Shown in pieces: positions 46,201 through 49,400 of a stretch of DNA of 49,400 nucleotides. Position numbers and translations under genes: made by a program. Each line of letters opens with the position of its first letter. Position 1 is the stretch's first letter. The notes under the pieces are model-generated. The model had not been told where the DNA came from. It worked only from the letters and a program-made list of their open reading frames with translations, and ran no database searches. The stretch is taken from positions 7,601 through 57,000 of IMG/VR virus record IMGVR_UViG_3300030118_005656; one strand, given 5' to 3'. This DNA is from a virus.

Positions 46201-46380
46201 GGCACAGGGTTCGCGGACGATGTCAGCAGGGGAGTCTTCAGAACACCGGAAATGTCTGATCAAATGATTTCTTCTTTGCAAAACCCAGCGCGGGGAGGGC
46301 AATATGGCCTCAGTAGAATAGGGAACTTCAACCGCGCTAGGTATGAATATGGATTTATAAGAAGTCTTTATCAGGAATAA
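31279..46380 (+). CDS. Giant polyvalent/ejected protein, 5,033 aa, with multiple zincin motifs
   Basis: A single uninterrupted 15.1-kb gene. Visible parts in order: an N-terminal acidic region (1-520); hydrophobic, possibly membrane-active segments (about 523-545 and 582-622); a Lys/Arg-rich segment (about 1048-1131); a first zincin motif HEAIH (1233-1237); a second, HEYIH (2866-2870, within LIHEYIHAITHEA); a third degenerate one, QEMAH (3142-3146, His to Gln). The C-terminal region has motifs shared with giant phage proteins (GMLAKILYSAGHYFRNMVGQ near 4440; AKTPAADLVFPFARFTTEVY near 4635) and a hydrophobic helix (4684-4709). This fits polyvalent proteins injected with phage DNA that carry several effector domains on one chain. 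It ends the plus-strand operon. Confidence 0.7.
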   Translation: MASPYILPTYLDTEELEPESEPSYKKYTDWLTEELGKDNPTLPALLKVDDANPEDPHGEYVKRYGQYLADTFLDTGEYSEEHTVKDIFEAQVGLLRRRGVLSDGSNPEEDEITIDALKLFGPKEKDFNEITGDVLDFTGRDIGEGFRDAASVYNGYLQEGLLDTEQGIEAREKFEAELSNLENRNALGRAMVSERLDDPIKGVAFAEIKSVDEDGEEKVDLFYPRPVPEDQLKREIKKALDKGVISYESVPEILRLSKVPKTSGGMTIQEVFRSREIEAALQEDDLKPYLDQFTKLAELKAAEHYLETHEGATAPNLIEKAEKILDTYEAKSELGRFEDREGGGLDADILAETIAFELNNRRDDEGNSLLDTGDVVTQEEVRSFVDIMSARTAMNYTEYVDPNDFEGAAKSNIIALPSGEVVIHPKLVYQEEHFEKSLAGYDDVLTSEEKEMARLKREVLMEGYASDTDKQLQELEEDEDSYIEGWVEFRNAERDKGAKLPEIIESYLGDEDNFKEFEIRSGGVLGSLGYMFKGIGLALPAVLGSESAKDYFVEFEKNNAKRREIANLFGRDLGFRQDLMEGVAPLIADAFVTGVLSFFTAGLGGAAYVSARVGSRVGIKALTKAMVTGSLKETAEKSAQDIVLRESLDGIFAAGRAGKSLKMTNDEALSIIKGFNEARAGTSTYGQLTRTPGVFIGAANRQSGMAYSSTYTALEGQTNPETGEEYTPEELRKISLASGLIQGSITGLLVSAFSLAKLGGLEDLFLSGANTSQILKAINSFASTKGLSASVRGKLTEDNFKKVVASNLKKVIKDSGLKGLGVAQRIPGALKTGVRAGLEEFPEEALDQFVNGIVQDAFTGQDTSLFQRLKDSFYAGAIGGVLGLSAGTVRGIYDKVSGKATRATQQTIREMETKLSDRVAAELQESGSPITADVVRTILEASSGRKTIPVPVGDGTAQITAGQLLEATLPASIEEVQETEAAIQQALEGEEDASATVARGGLDGEPADPDLDDSNRVSNLNDRYKPKSETEQEKSDIPDSKKEQARAKGVDPNKAKVKKASPDTAKNRSKKKAEKDQRKKAKQSKRRSDTAKKMRARNKAKAQEANERAQAKKMQATPRRKAAPRKATTQKNKESFNNVDEKKFGTKFKAVAEENATLLDLLESLAVSVYVVEDFEQAKAVAKRDVEDRKGTSFKTTIDGKPAIIMMADRINRSDGKRNTKGARKKLQQTLFHEAIHASQDTFVTETGNQELVVQAAQIFDPKSESYDKAITEFMQKEYKNFNDLSPNQKVAELTRAIVEGRTDNTTSGALSRSVVFKAYLTKFLAYIKNIFSSVEGEAASPDLEALQTLVVGIEKTMGLTTEDTSAREPTNEGLPEAPPRRESPEKTTPRLSFKLNEDNEVELISFSHGNESYFIKADRDGISGMDATTSLREPEQARPTEDLPETASKQKKQARQNLESQWAAYDEAQRKISIIKSTKDYRDFDNYRESYLLMLDILGPEVAIGVFSAYSSPDFSSQIESLFGDVAVITGGPKDPTTDTGRAITVRKLGEDGEFTEIELTSASTSVGKVGDQRVLRAKDGDNNIRFNETGQSTDADGNPDGKYVVVAKESPFIALTGKGKINLNGTTRVRVGDVIQIQERQDSEDVSQFTVTRMVLKGDSVDSVDLLPYTETQEQDADLIKELPIKELKKNFSVTRFASRYLGTTQEYEQGIIDERVDQELNPKFSFEQSLNQYFKKFFSVLDKRKEQKDPSALQVFNNLTPEEQTTYNKVKSLVEEQEGQRKLKIEEEPLFRDTLSLFKKLVDVGPDDKGRSIGSLKDKTLIGNSILKISQDTKRKAERKISPPVRRGAAEDFRQMAIAALGDTKLFEATSEIFKPYDGDLDFVEQLASSEENNIERAKQKLVEYIVNNAIKGGYRWHSSTNVEQSARRFPSDLREILVLLGPQRLAKINEAINGIIAEKYPVLDFVKTPPAGAVKKGELFVDKENNLVAFDNNPVNMARALNDKYTVKFSVHEEGVEDPPPNSVAKSEINRAFKYERIFKDESGTVFYKLTEVSATYFPVNGIPEIIPIVTEDKQVIQLNFERDPESVKKVGAASDVILERESVFSGVLADGNFSAFATIPRTESKSSKPDFKVRGKSKDRERGRTGKDKLDVSILLAELAEASDAELEEVAVTVGQMTPGSVIDNAYQAASVVALNDFMAKWFRAKLNSYVDLVETKDSKGRTTQRLEYDHDTVVDELLKLKIQKKNKQSEEVSYSVFLESEGKFVLDNYDGKDTTEEQVKAFITDVYRNRVSSRKGFDKSIHLGKTQVKGIFQTRLSAENEASKKRYELPVVSTDQDLEIEGNTGGFNLLDILDPVLLEPLGATAEGKEAPVTSAPLQRVIYDESSEYDSVSGLALTTEDVASETPVDFPTARQQEPAFRHVVQGIAAHSPAARTQGQTVDGPIRINVGDEIVSFVLKRPDPETGETALVTRDARELSPVDVQNIIFRSGSDDSTSENFSDVESFKVVFRTPRSVDPVSSGFIDYQTPRDLRDSQRRRQREIEAENYERYGKDNTIAYRIAESIRTNPRLLRSVLIDEIGPEGMRELRNLYNKFNETGRDLKPTDPADDITRGLTDEDVIGLLLQVQENASVESDSARANEFNALFNNVQAKDTKTARGLSTVRNLLSSVYRAAVATYNGTDISGAYDLSLDPGIGGQLPLNQIIEKALEGSDVEIDLSQINPNVRDYLVNTVSERLLILFGTNVQSELRAKSTAKTVAQRNAAQEANTKEAEELGLESGDPESVKRAFKKIVNNTDYPLYLQATAQALLDSETAWVDTKFVMASFYGLDAAGLFNKENNTVTLNLRGTNGKSLASVLIHEYIHAITHEAISNPTKAESPVVSNLRNSYEEIKELYEKSEQGVRSIEMDEGLSSLDEFISYFFTSSTFQNEIKSLAAKVGDTVAQKKNFFRRTIDAILDIIGISKADRRTTRVYDQLVDMLYYLPRGEGFRLRSSFSKAAGQAGKDLAKEDKERRRSNEITERLAPLPSAAVPDGDEKSRPSASSPQDPNYRTIEPLDTERQKLETQALVSRVRQLGVVPAEVPVLVDYNYPHPFAIEPSGVMVINPERHLNDLLNLDIDSGTPAHDLYLESVLDQEMAHVADINSLSEKDIMDFAKTLSDAELTRMGEKYFLNPKYELPTDPTERKAAVKLLTSERLRMTFQNVLRGKEGDTESVIAYLKSSNKTKSLEAAYFDRALSSLRYKARLKALSPKERVLITRMIAERRRMALNYRSPNPYATQGLKGEALERNVEILLSQAKTDSEDDLEEKAKKIAEEKEAKRSSKTKVEFADQNEHYNFNLEAPVTETLSGDFLTTFNLTLAVREAKDILGGTKESTRKRKVELLVAHYLSDLPEDSGVSASVIGGIGASTPDGSGEPTVRVDVSADNEAALDQVRSRMYALASLLQQQELHEIEVLSVPDGVDIEYGVKEGGFEDQPAGIIELDNTVNLALGTLDIYIRDAGLDGYTFTGQEILIYNTTTDIDPKEFTKKVGEVANNIKTQFINDIQKPIGGVRATSIRLRRTSKEGDSSREIKSYEEGYLPDGAETSEETRAAANARTTVARNILRNTGGRITNPVGTQRLLFSGAALSPERKALLTKLAEIYDELPTDDGAAQTREAYDSLIKKTTTKFSNLFGTGRGKIKVIVTDSNPYADQESLVNDIRNGQIKIQKSSPSPSDTHPMYATIDGLDAVNEKGEGVAINGDDALRALFRFAQHGITGSVSPEGAYTYLVSMFSDGTRTGQMAAWAAATEIRSEEAYKRFGPENDKNPGEEGYVPVPERKGPPKKAALLPLGLAKTGNEAVDSGLDNLARSLSDTDDDLLKGSYKPKEKVEAPADTPATAPQGPAPLAASRVVGEETQPDQPTQAEPTVDTVEETVPYRLPAPETDYTPFFETFEMPIFEVGTYKTPSSTFTKALMGPYDRRIRQMTGQADSAQKAALASMKRNKEALDRIISKMDPDEQVRINRLISKASGHNGSLLTTEQYNQIQEKYDAMRKSISDAEDSSAYPADVFTDMVTLVLEANPDLSQEKAEAKALSELNIRKFDQIEQLRSEETDRVKKENRRKRGQQQAKAYAALEAENPELARIVVNVRAQIDGLSKKLSKSLGDDHLKLSITIDDNLGIYVTRSYKFFEDADYAKAVYDPATSYEDPKYGPTLKAADRFFKNMFIKQERERLMEDKGLSKDDADAEAIDTYNNKEVNGMSYGKQQRIDFLKSYKPGKVSKDTLGSNGDAIAVIKDNLQRRDDKPQVIQDLFGVYGEDQGAANLISTLGVVARHAANHSMLNAFKKTAESPTDSEGKWVYSPKEVAGSVDTMQEGQILESQLPPNYARIPGDLGHSVFSPLQGYFAPVALVDALKKASAEKFQSSEGNAGSETIRKGLSALKRLSGVGMLAKILYSAGHYFRNMVGQSMMAIAQGRPQLMVTSLPHLKSELGYVGKRFFGKEISEEAFAERLKLAGLGIVENEMRSRTIQELLRGDVTMSDVEAEMTNLFKKAGNLKDTVLSKFESNFVLDRLLELEAASENFMKIAVFLDNVNVLTEAAAEGSGKIYGVDLSQMSELDIEKYAAELTLDTMPAHSRTMPIVRAFAKTPAADLVFPFARFTTEVYRTQVNGYTTSFMEMRSGNPVLENRGRQRFLGLLTAHNLSIIGVSVINSLLSDIGLEDEENLDEGGPGYLKNHAILYLRGKHMLFPKYTKGELAEKLFSIDVTFLNPLSPIGDVVSPSIQAIATGKGIEDAVVNSLGSLVLQTLGSQQIVAGAVTDAFIYNTDSSTDTQISIEGVDDPIEAFGKKLLYVLEKGLEPRVVKDSRALIDVFAQGESYEEDEYGALPTIINSIAPFRIRAVPLERDYRSAMYSIRDKRNNVRRELSGITTRKPLAPSEVKNTAEKYFEQSYGLQKETLGITQTYLKLGLGVPTVYDEMKGIIGTGFADDVSRGVFRTPEMSDQMISSLQNPARGGQYGLSRIGNFNRARYEYGFIRSLYQE

Positions 46381-46381
46381 G

Positions 46382-46454
<73 letters not shown>

Positions 46455-46465
46455 GTTCCCTGTAC

Positions 46466-46689
46466 CCTGAACCCTGTCATTTGATACAATGAGCGATTAT
46501 GTGACCATTTTTTTCCTGCTAACTCAATTTTTTGTAATTGTATTTTTGGGGGTAAAAATGATCAAAAATGTTTTTTACGATGGGTTTAACCGCCGAAAGA
46601 AAACTAAAAATAAAAGATAATAATTTTTACCCACCTAAGCTCACCATCAGGGTTCAGGGTGAAGGATTCAGGATACAGGGTTCAGGATG
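46466..46689. repeat. CAGGGTTCAGGG-type short repeats, both orientations
   Basis: CCCTGAACCCTG at 46466-46477 is answered by CAGGGTTCAGGG at 46649-46660, and TTCAGGAT occurs at 46666-46673 and again at 46681-46688. A third cluster of tandem TTCAGGA units lies at 47213-47236. They flank the 43-aa gene and the following minus-strand gene. Nature unknown. Confidence 0.6.
46489..46620 (+). CDS. Small single-pass membrane protein (43 aa)
   Basis: ATG at 46489 opens MSDYVTIFFLLTQFFVIVFL followed by GVKMIKNVFYDGFNRRKKTKNKR. The hydrophobic helix of about 17 residues plus basic tail is a coherent single-pass membrane protein, unlikely by chance. It lies in the gap between the tRNA and the minus-strand genes and is the only ORF there. 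A 10-bp inverted repeat (GGGTAAAAAT at 46550-46559, ATTTTTACCC at 46623-46632) spans its 3' part and end. It could be a holin-like or accessory protein; expression is unproven. Confidence 0.4.
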   Translation: MSDYVTIFFLLTQFFVIVFLGVKMIKNVFYDGFNRRKKTKNKR

Positions 46690-46695
46690 TTAATC

Positions 46696-47199
46696 TTATT
46701 TTCCTGCACCGCTCCTTTGCTTGGCTCTCCCGAACTCCTTCTCAGATACTTGACGTTCATTGTATCCGAATGGGAACCGGAACTCGTCAGAGTCAAATCC
46801 CCAAAGGTGATACTGATTGGCCGTATCAACTAATCGGGACTCGGCTGGGAATAGCTGCACGGCCTCCATCTCCTCGCCCAGTAACTGATTTTTTATTTGT
46901 TGCACATCTCTCCAATCGAACATAATCCGACGATCCTGTCGCCGGATTGAGAGGTGAACGAGAGTGGAAGACGGCGGTGAACCCGGATAAGATCTTTTAG
47001 TAACTTGGTACTTATCATTATACCAACTCTCATCGCCGATAACTTCTTGAACGGCCTTGAGCGCCTCCTCCGGGGTCACTCCCTCTGCCTCGATGTATTC
47101 TTGTTGCAAGCGTTTGACTTCGCTTATGGAGATGTACCCTCGAACGAGGGGCTGCCACTCAGTAACTTTCTTATTTCTTTTTATTTTTCTTTTTGCCAT
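46696..47199 (-). CDS. Phage protein of the DUF7694-like family (167 aa)
   Basis: RRIMFDWRDVQQIKNQLLGE and EAVQLFPAESRLVDTANQYH followed by LWGFDSDEFRFPFGYNER match a phage-encoded family (SxxD...W...QxxKNxxxGxExxAxElyPxExxLVDxANxxHLWV ... PFG) of unknown function. The N-terminus is strongly basic (MAKRKIKRNKKVTEW). Last gene of the rightmost minus-strand run. Confidence 0.6.
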   Translation of the reverse strand: MAKRKIKRNKKVTEWQPLVRGYISISEVKRLQQEYIEAEGVTPEEALKAVQEVIGDESWYNDKYQVTKRSYPGSPPSSTLVHLSIRRQDRRIMFDWRDVQQIKNQLLGEEMEAVQLFPAESRLVDTANQYHLWGFDSDEFRFPFGYNERQVSEKEFGRAKQRSGAGK

Positions 47200-47212
47200 G
47201 ATTAATTAGCTG

Positions 47213-47236
47213 GTTCAGGATTCAGGATTCAGGATT
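47213..47236. repeat. Tandem TTCAGGA heptamer repeat
   Basis: Three consecutive TTCAGGA units (GGTTCAGGATTCAGGATTCA...) just upstream of the 167-aa minus-strand gene, related to the repeats at 46.5-46.7 kb. Confidence 0.7.
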
Positions 47237-47507
47237 CGTGGTCACGAGGATCTTCGTCTGCTAAGATACCTTGAATCTCTTTGAAGAGGTCTTCAGATAC
47301 CTTGGCACACTCTTTCCCCTCGGTGCAATAGGGCGCGGCTACCGCCATACAGAACCTCCGCAGGGAGATGTCAACGTCGGCCCGAGAACAACGGATTGAT
47401 AGGTCAGGCCCGAAGGCGATGCAGCCCCAACGACCGTTATACGATTGGGCTTTTATATCGACGACACATTGGTGGTGTCCTTGTAGTTCTATTGTGTGAT
47501 GAATCAT
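47229..47507 (-). CDS. Cys/His-containing small protein (92 aa)
   Basis: Unrecognised. The protein has an unusual density of Cys (CVVDIK, WGCIAF, IRCSRA, RFCMAV, YCTEGKECAKV), which could bind metal or form disulfides. The C-terminal tail is helical and acidic (SEDLFKEIQGILADEDPRDHES). It lies between the NlpC/P60-like gene and the DUF7694-like gene on the same strand. Confidence 0.5.
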   Translation of the reverse strand: MIHHTIELQGHHQCVVDIKAQSYNGRWGCIAFGPDLSIRCSRADVDISLRRFCMAVAAPYCTEGKECAKVSEDLFKEIQGILADEDPRDHES

Positions 47508-47527
47508 AACTTATTTTTGTATTTTTA

Positions 47528-47983
47528 TTAACTTCTGGTGGGTCTTCTAACTCCCAGTATTTTGCTCTTGTAAATGTCCAGAGATATCCTCTGAACCGGT
47601 TTTGATTGAGTGGGTCTATGGATGCACTGATTACCTCCGAGGTATACAAGTATGTGTCCCGATGAACCACTTCGTGACCCGCGCCATGTGATGATCACAT
47701 CACCCGGGCGTAGTGAGGAGATATTGATAGGTCTCCCCCAATCAAGCCAACTCCTCGCCATGCTGTGGCCGCTCGGCAAGGAGAAACCACTGGAGGAAGC
47801 GACTTCGCTGACCCAGTTAGCGCACTGGTAGGACACGCCTCTCCGATAATATTTACCTTCCCATTCCTTCGCTTTCACGATTAAACTGGAACGCTCTACA
47901 TAGGGTCGAAACGGTCTCCGCTCCTGCCCCTCGATTGTTTGAGCCATCATCATAATGATGGCGGCTGTGTGTAGTAGTTTCAT
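47528..47983 (-). CDS. Exported NlpC/P60 or CHAP-like peptidoglycan hydrolase (151 aa)
   Basis: An N-terminal signal peptide (MKLLHTAAIIMMMAQTIEGQ) is followed by a small papain-like domain: YQCANWVSEVASSSGFSLPS with catalytic Cys54, RPGDVIITWRG, SSGHILVYLGG with His110, and IHRPT with His122 nearby. Such enzymes cut cell-wall peptides. This is a second, independently exported hydrolase besides the amidase endolysin. It may act late in lysis, in DNA entry, or against competitors. Encoded in the minus-strand accessory run. Confidence 0.65.
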   Translation of the reverse strand: MKLLHTAAIIMMMAQTIEGQERRPFRPYVERSSLIVKAKEWEGKYYRRGVSYQCANWVSEVASSSGFSLPSGHSMARSWLDWGRPINISSLRPGDVIITWRGSRSGSSGHILVYLGGNQCIHRPTQSKPVQRISLDIYKSKILGVRRPTRS

Positions 47984-47994
47984 ATTTATTCTTT

Positions 47995-48195
47995 CTATTT
48001 AAAAAACAGACAAGCGATTACTATGGCTAGGATTTGGACCAGTATAAAGGCCGCGCACCCCAAATAGCAATCAGTCAGTTCTGGGTTGTTATTGTACTTT
48101 TTCAGGTTCTCGACTTCTTTCTCGGCCAGTTTGTTGCCCTCCTTCGCGAGTTTCTTGTTGGCCTCGATAAGTTCTTTTAGCCTCTTCGTGTTCAA
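47995..48195 (-). CDS. Small coiled-coil tail-anchored membrane protein (66 aa)
   Basis: A basic coiled coil (residues 1-35, RLKELIEANKKLAKEGNKLA) is followed by one C-terminal transmembrane helix (CAAFILVQILAIVIACLF). Its start overlaps the stop of the upstream 117-aa gene by 4 nt (ATGA), so the two are translationally coupled. It lies directly upstream of the exported hydrolase gene, so an antiholin/holin-like or accessory lysis role is possible but unproven. Confidence 0.55.
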   Translation of the reverse strand: MNTKRLKELIEANKKLAKEGNKLAEKEVENLKKYNNNPELTDCYLGCAAFILVQILAIVIACLFFK

Positions 48196-48545
48196 AGGTC
48201 ACACAGGTGAAGGTGAATACCTTTTATACCCTCTTTGACCATCGTCGATGTTTGATGGTCGATGTCGGCCATGAAGATATGTCCATCAAAGGTGGCATAG
48301 CTTTGTCGATACATGAGGTTGAAGTCGAGCCAGTCCTCGAAGGAGATGCTATCTCCTTTTCGGTAGACGACAAACGAAACAGCGGTTTCCGCAGTGTGGT
48401 CACCACCCTGCATCACCATGCCCGTCGCGTCCAGACCCAGATCATTGATCAGGTCGATTCGCTTTTCAACCTCGATGGACAACTCAGCCATGTCTAGCCC
48501 GAGTCCACCGTAGTCATGTCCCTTAACTAATATTCCTATAATCAT
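48192..48545 (-). CDS. Hypothetical protein (117 aa)
   Basis: No family recognised. Mixed alpha/beta sequence starting MIIGILVKGHDYGGLGLDMA, with an ordered middle (SFVVYRKGDSISFEDWLDFN) and a His-rich C-terminus (KGIHLHLCDL). Coupled to the downstream small membrane protein by a 4-nt overlap. Confidence 0.5.
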   Translation of the reverse strand: MIIGILVKGHDYGGLGLDMAELSIEVEKRIDLINDLGLDATGMVMQGGDHTAETAVSFVVYRKGDSISFEDWLDFNLMYRQSYATFDGHIFMADIDHQTSTMVKEGIKGIHLHLCDL

Positions 48546-48560
48546 ATTACTTACACTTTG

Positions 48561-49400
48561 TTACTTTGATTCCATTACGACGACCTCGCCGAATGGGTAT
48601 TTCTTAGAGTCGCCTGACCAGTCGAGCCAGAGAACTGGGAACTCTGGTTCCACGAGACTATCCAGATCGTATGACTCACCATCAGTCATATAGATCATGC
48701 CTACGCAGTCAGGAGCTACACTGTTCACATAGTCGAATCCGGGCTGAAGCGCGGTGCAACCACCATATGAGAGCTTGTCAGGGACCGTGTCACCCGGCAG
48801 GATCTCGAAGCTCTCCTTGAGCCGGTCCGACACAGAGGCGATATGAATGCACTCAGGCTTGACTCGGTCGAGGAACTCTTGAAGTTCCGCTAGCATCTCA
48901 GAGACCTTATCTTCGGGCACGGAGTAGCTGACATCAAATATGGCTGCGGCTGAACCCATCCTCTTCCTGCCTCGGCCAGAACACACTAGCCCAGTGGACG
49001 AGTATATCTGGTGGTTGAACGGTTTGTTCCAACCCTCGTCGGCACGGGAGTCCATCCAGTTGCGGACGGCGTAGTGCCAGTCGCCGACATCTGGTCGCCG
49101 CCGCTGATCGAACAGCCGTTCGCCAAGGCCGTTGTCTGCACCGACACCCGCCTTAAGATCCATTTTCTCTTGCAAGATAGCTCTCTCGGCTCGCTCCTCG
49201 ATCTTACGAGAGACATCCTCAAGAGTCTCGCCCGGATCTACTTCCGGCTCAACCGTGTCAGCAGAACCCGTGCCAACCCAGTCATCACCAAGGATGTCTC
49301 GGTCGCTCGGTCGATTGCCGCCGCCCTGCTGGTCACCCTGCTGGTCACCCTGCTGGTCACCCTGCTGGTCACCCTGCTGGTCACCCTGCTGGTCACCCTG
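48561..49400 (-). CDS. VWA-like domain protein (DUF2201-type), N-terminus beyond window
   Basis: The reading frame is open from the right window edge to the stop at 48561. It starts with (Gln-Gly-Asp-Gln) repeats, then an acidic linker and the VWA-like domain. The MIDAS signature is present: FDVSYS (D-x-S-x-S), GGCTALQPGF (G-G-T) and YMTDGE. The preceding YSSTGLVCSGRGRKR resembles DUF2201-type metallopeptidase/VWA proteins, where a MoxR-type AAA+ ATPase is the usual partner. No such ATPase is in this window; it may lie to the right. Probable chaperone-like or metal-dependent assembly factor. Confidence 0.65.
   Translation of the reverse strand, partial: QGDQQGDQQGDQQGDQQGDQQGDQQGGGNRPSDRDILGDDWVGTGSADTVEPEVDPGETLEDVSRKIEERAERAILQEKMDLKAGVGADNGLGERLFDQRRRPDVGDWHYAVRNWMDSRADEGWNKPFNHQIYSSTGLVCSGRGRKRMGSAAAIFDVSYSVPEDKVSEMLAELQEFLDRVKPECIHIASVSDRLKESFEILPGDTVPDKLSYGGCTALQPGFDYVNSVAPDCVGMIYMTDGESYDLDSLVEPEFPVLWLDWSGDSKKYPFGEVVVMESK
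49324..49400. repeat. 12-bp tandem repeat encoding Gln-Gly-Asp-Gln
   Basis: The unit CCCTGCTGGTCA is repeated about six times up to the window edge, in frame with the VWA-protein gene on the minus strand (TGACCAGCAGGG). Confidence 0.9.

Noticed and set aside
31279-46380. Possible frameshift or fusion artefact creating the giant gene
   Set aside because: The frame is open throughout without internal stops, and recognisable motifs occur in the same frame from start to end, so it is taken as one real gene.
31279-46380. Virion RNA polymerase as in N4-like phages
   Set aside because: No T7-type polymerase motifs were seen; the recognisable motifs are zincin and polyvalent-protein types.

Overview
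The window is a tailed-bacteriophage genome segment (possibly a prophage or a phage contig). It carries large terminase, portal, scaffold and capsid proteins, a holin/spanin/endolysin lysis cassette, a phage replication block and almost no bacterial housekeeping genes. I see no tail tape-measure or sheath gene. A long portal, small head and tail proteins and very large internal proteins suggest a podovirus-like virion, but this is inference. An inner/outer spanin pair implies a Gram-negative host. Most start codons lack a Shine-Dalgarno sequence, and several virion proteins carry poly-serine tracts. The host cannot be named from this sequence; a marine, non-SD-using lineage is only a guess.

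Layout. (1) 1-1.8 kb: control region with a duplicated small gene, three copies of a 20-bp palindrome, tetranucleotide repeats, a 127-bp dyad element and a NUMOD4-like protein. (2) 1.8-9.3 kb, plus strand: portal, a small linker gene, scaffold, terminator and leader, major capsid protein, attenuator, small head proteins. (3) 9.3-14.6 kb: a sulfotransferase-like enzyme, four serine-rich proteins, a large putative virion protein and an antisense GT9-type glycosyltransferase. (4) 14.6-15.9 kb: holin, i-spanin, out-of-frame o-spanin, amidase endolysin. (5) 15.9-17.7 kb: HExxH zincin and four very small basic proteins. (6) 17.7-26.7 kb, minus strand: primase-helicase, family A DNA polymerase, a probable ssDNA-binding protein, a Cas4/AddB-like nuclease in two pieces separated by two small genes, SF2 helicase, RuvC-like resolvase, DUF3310, probable small terminase. 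(7) 26.7-46.4 kb, plus strand: large terminase, an inverted copy of the 127-bp element, a small basic protein, two internal virion-like proteins and a single 5,033-residue protein. (8) 46.4-49.4 kb, minus strand: tRNA with CAU anticodon (probably Ile2), small accessory proteins, an exported NlpC/P60-like hydrolase and the C-terminal part of a VWA-domain protein cut by the window edge.

How it may work together. The minus-strand block replicates and processes DNA, the two terminase genes package it, and the plus-strand blocks build the particle. The giant protein, with two intact HExxH motifs and one degenerate one, looks like a polyvalent protein delivered with the DNA. The serine-rich proteins next to a glycosyltransferase and a sulfotransferase suggest a decorated virion surface; that is a hypothesis. 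The most unusual items are the split Fe-S nuclease, the poly-serine/glycosyl/sulfo cassette, the giant protein, the palindrome-plus-CAAA control region and the distant pair of inverted 127-bp elements.
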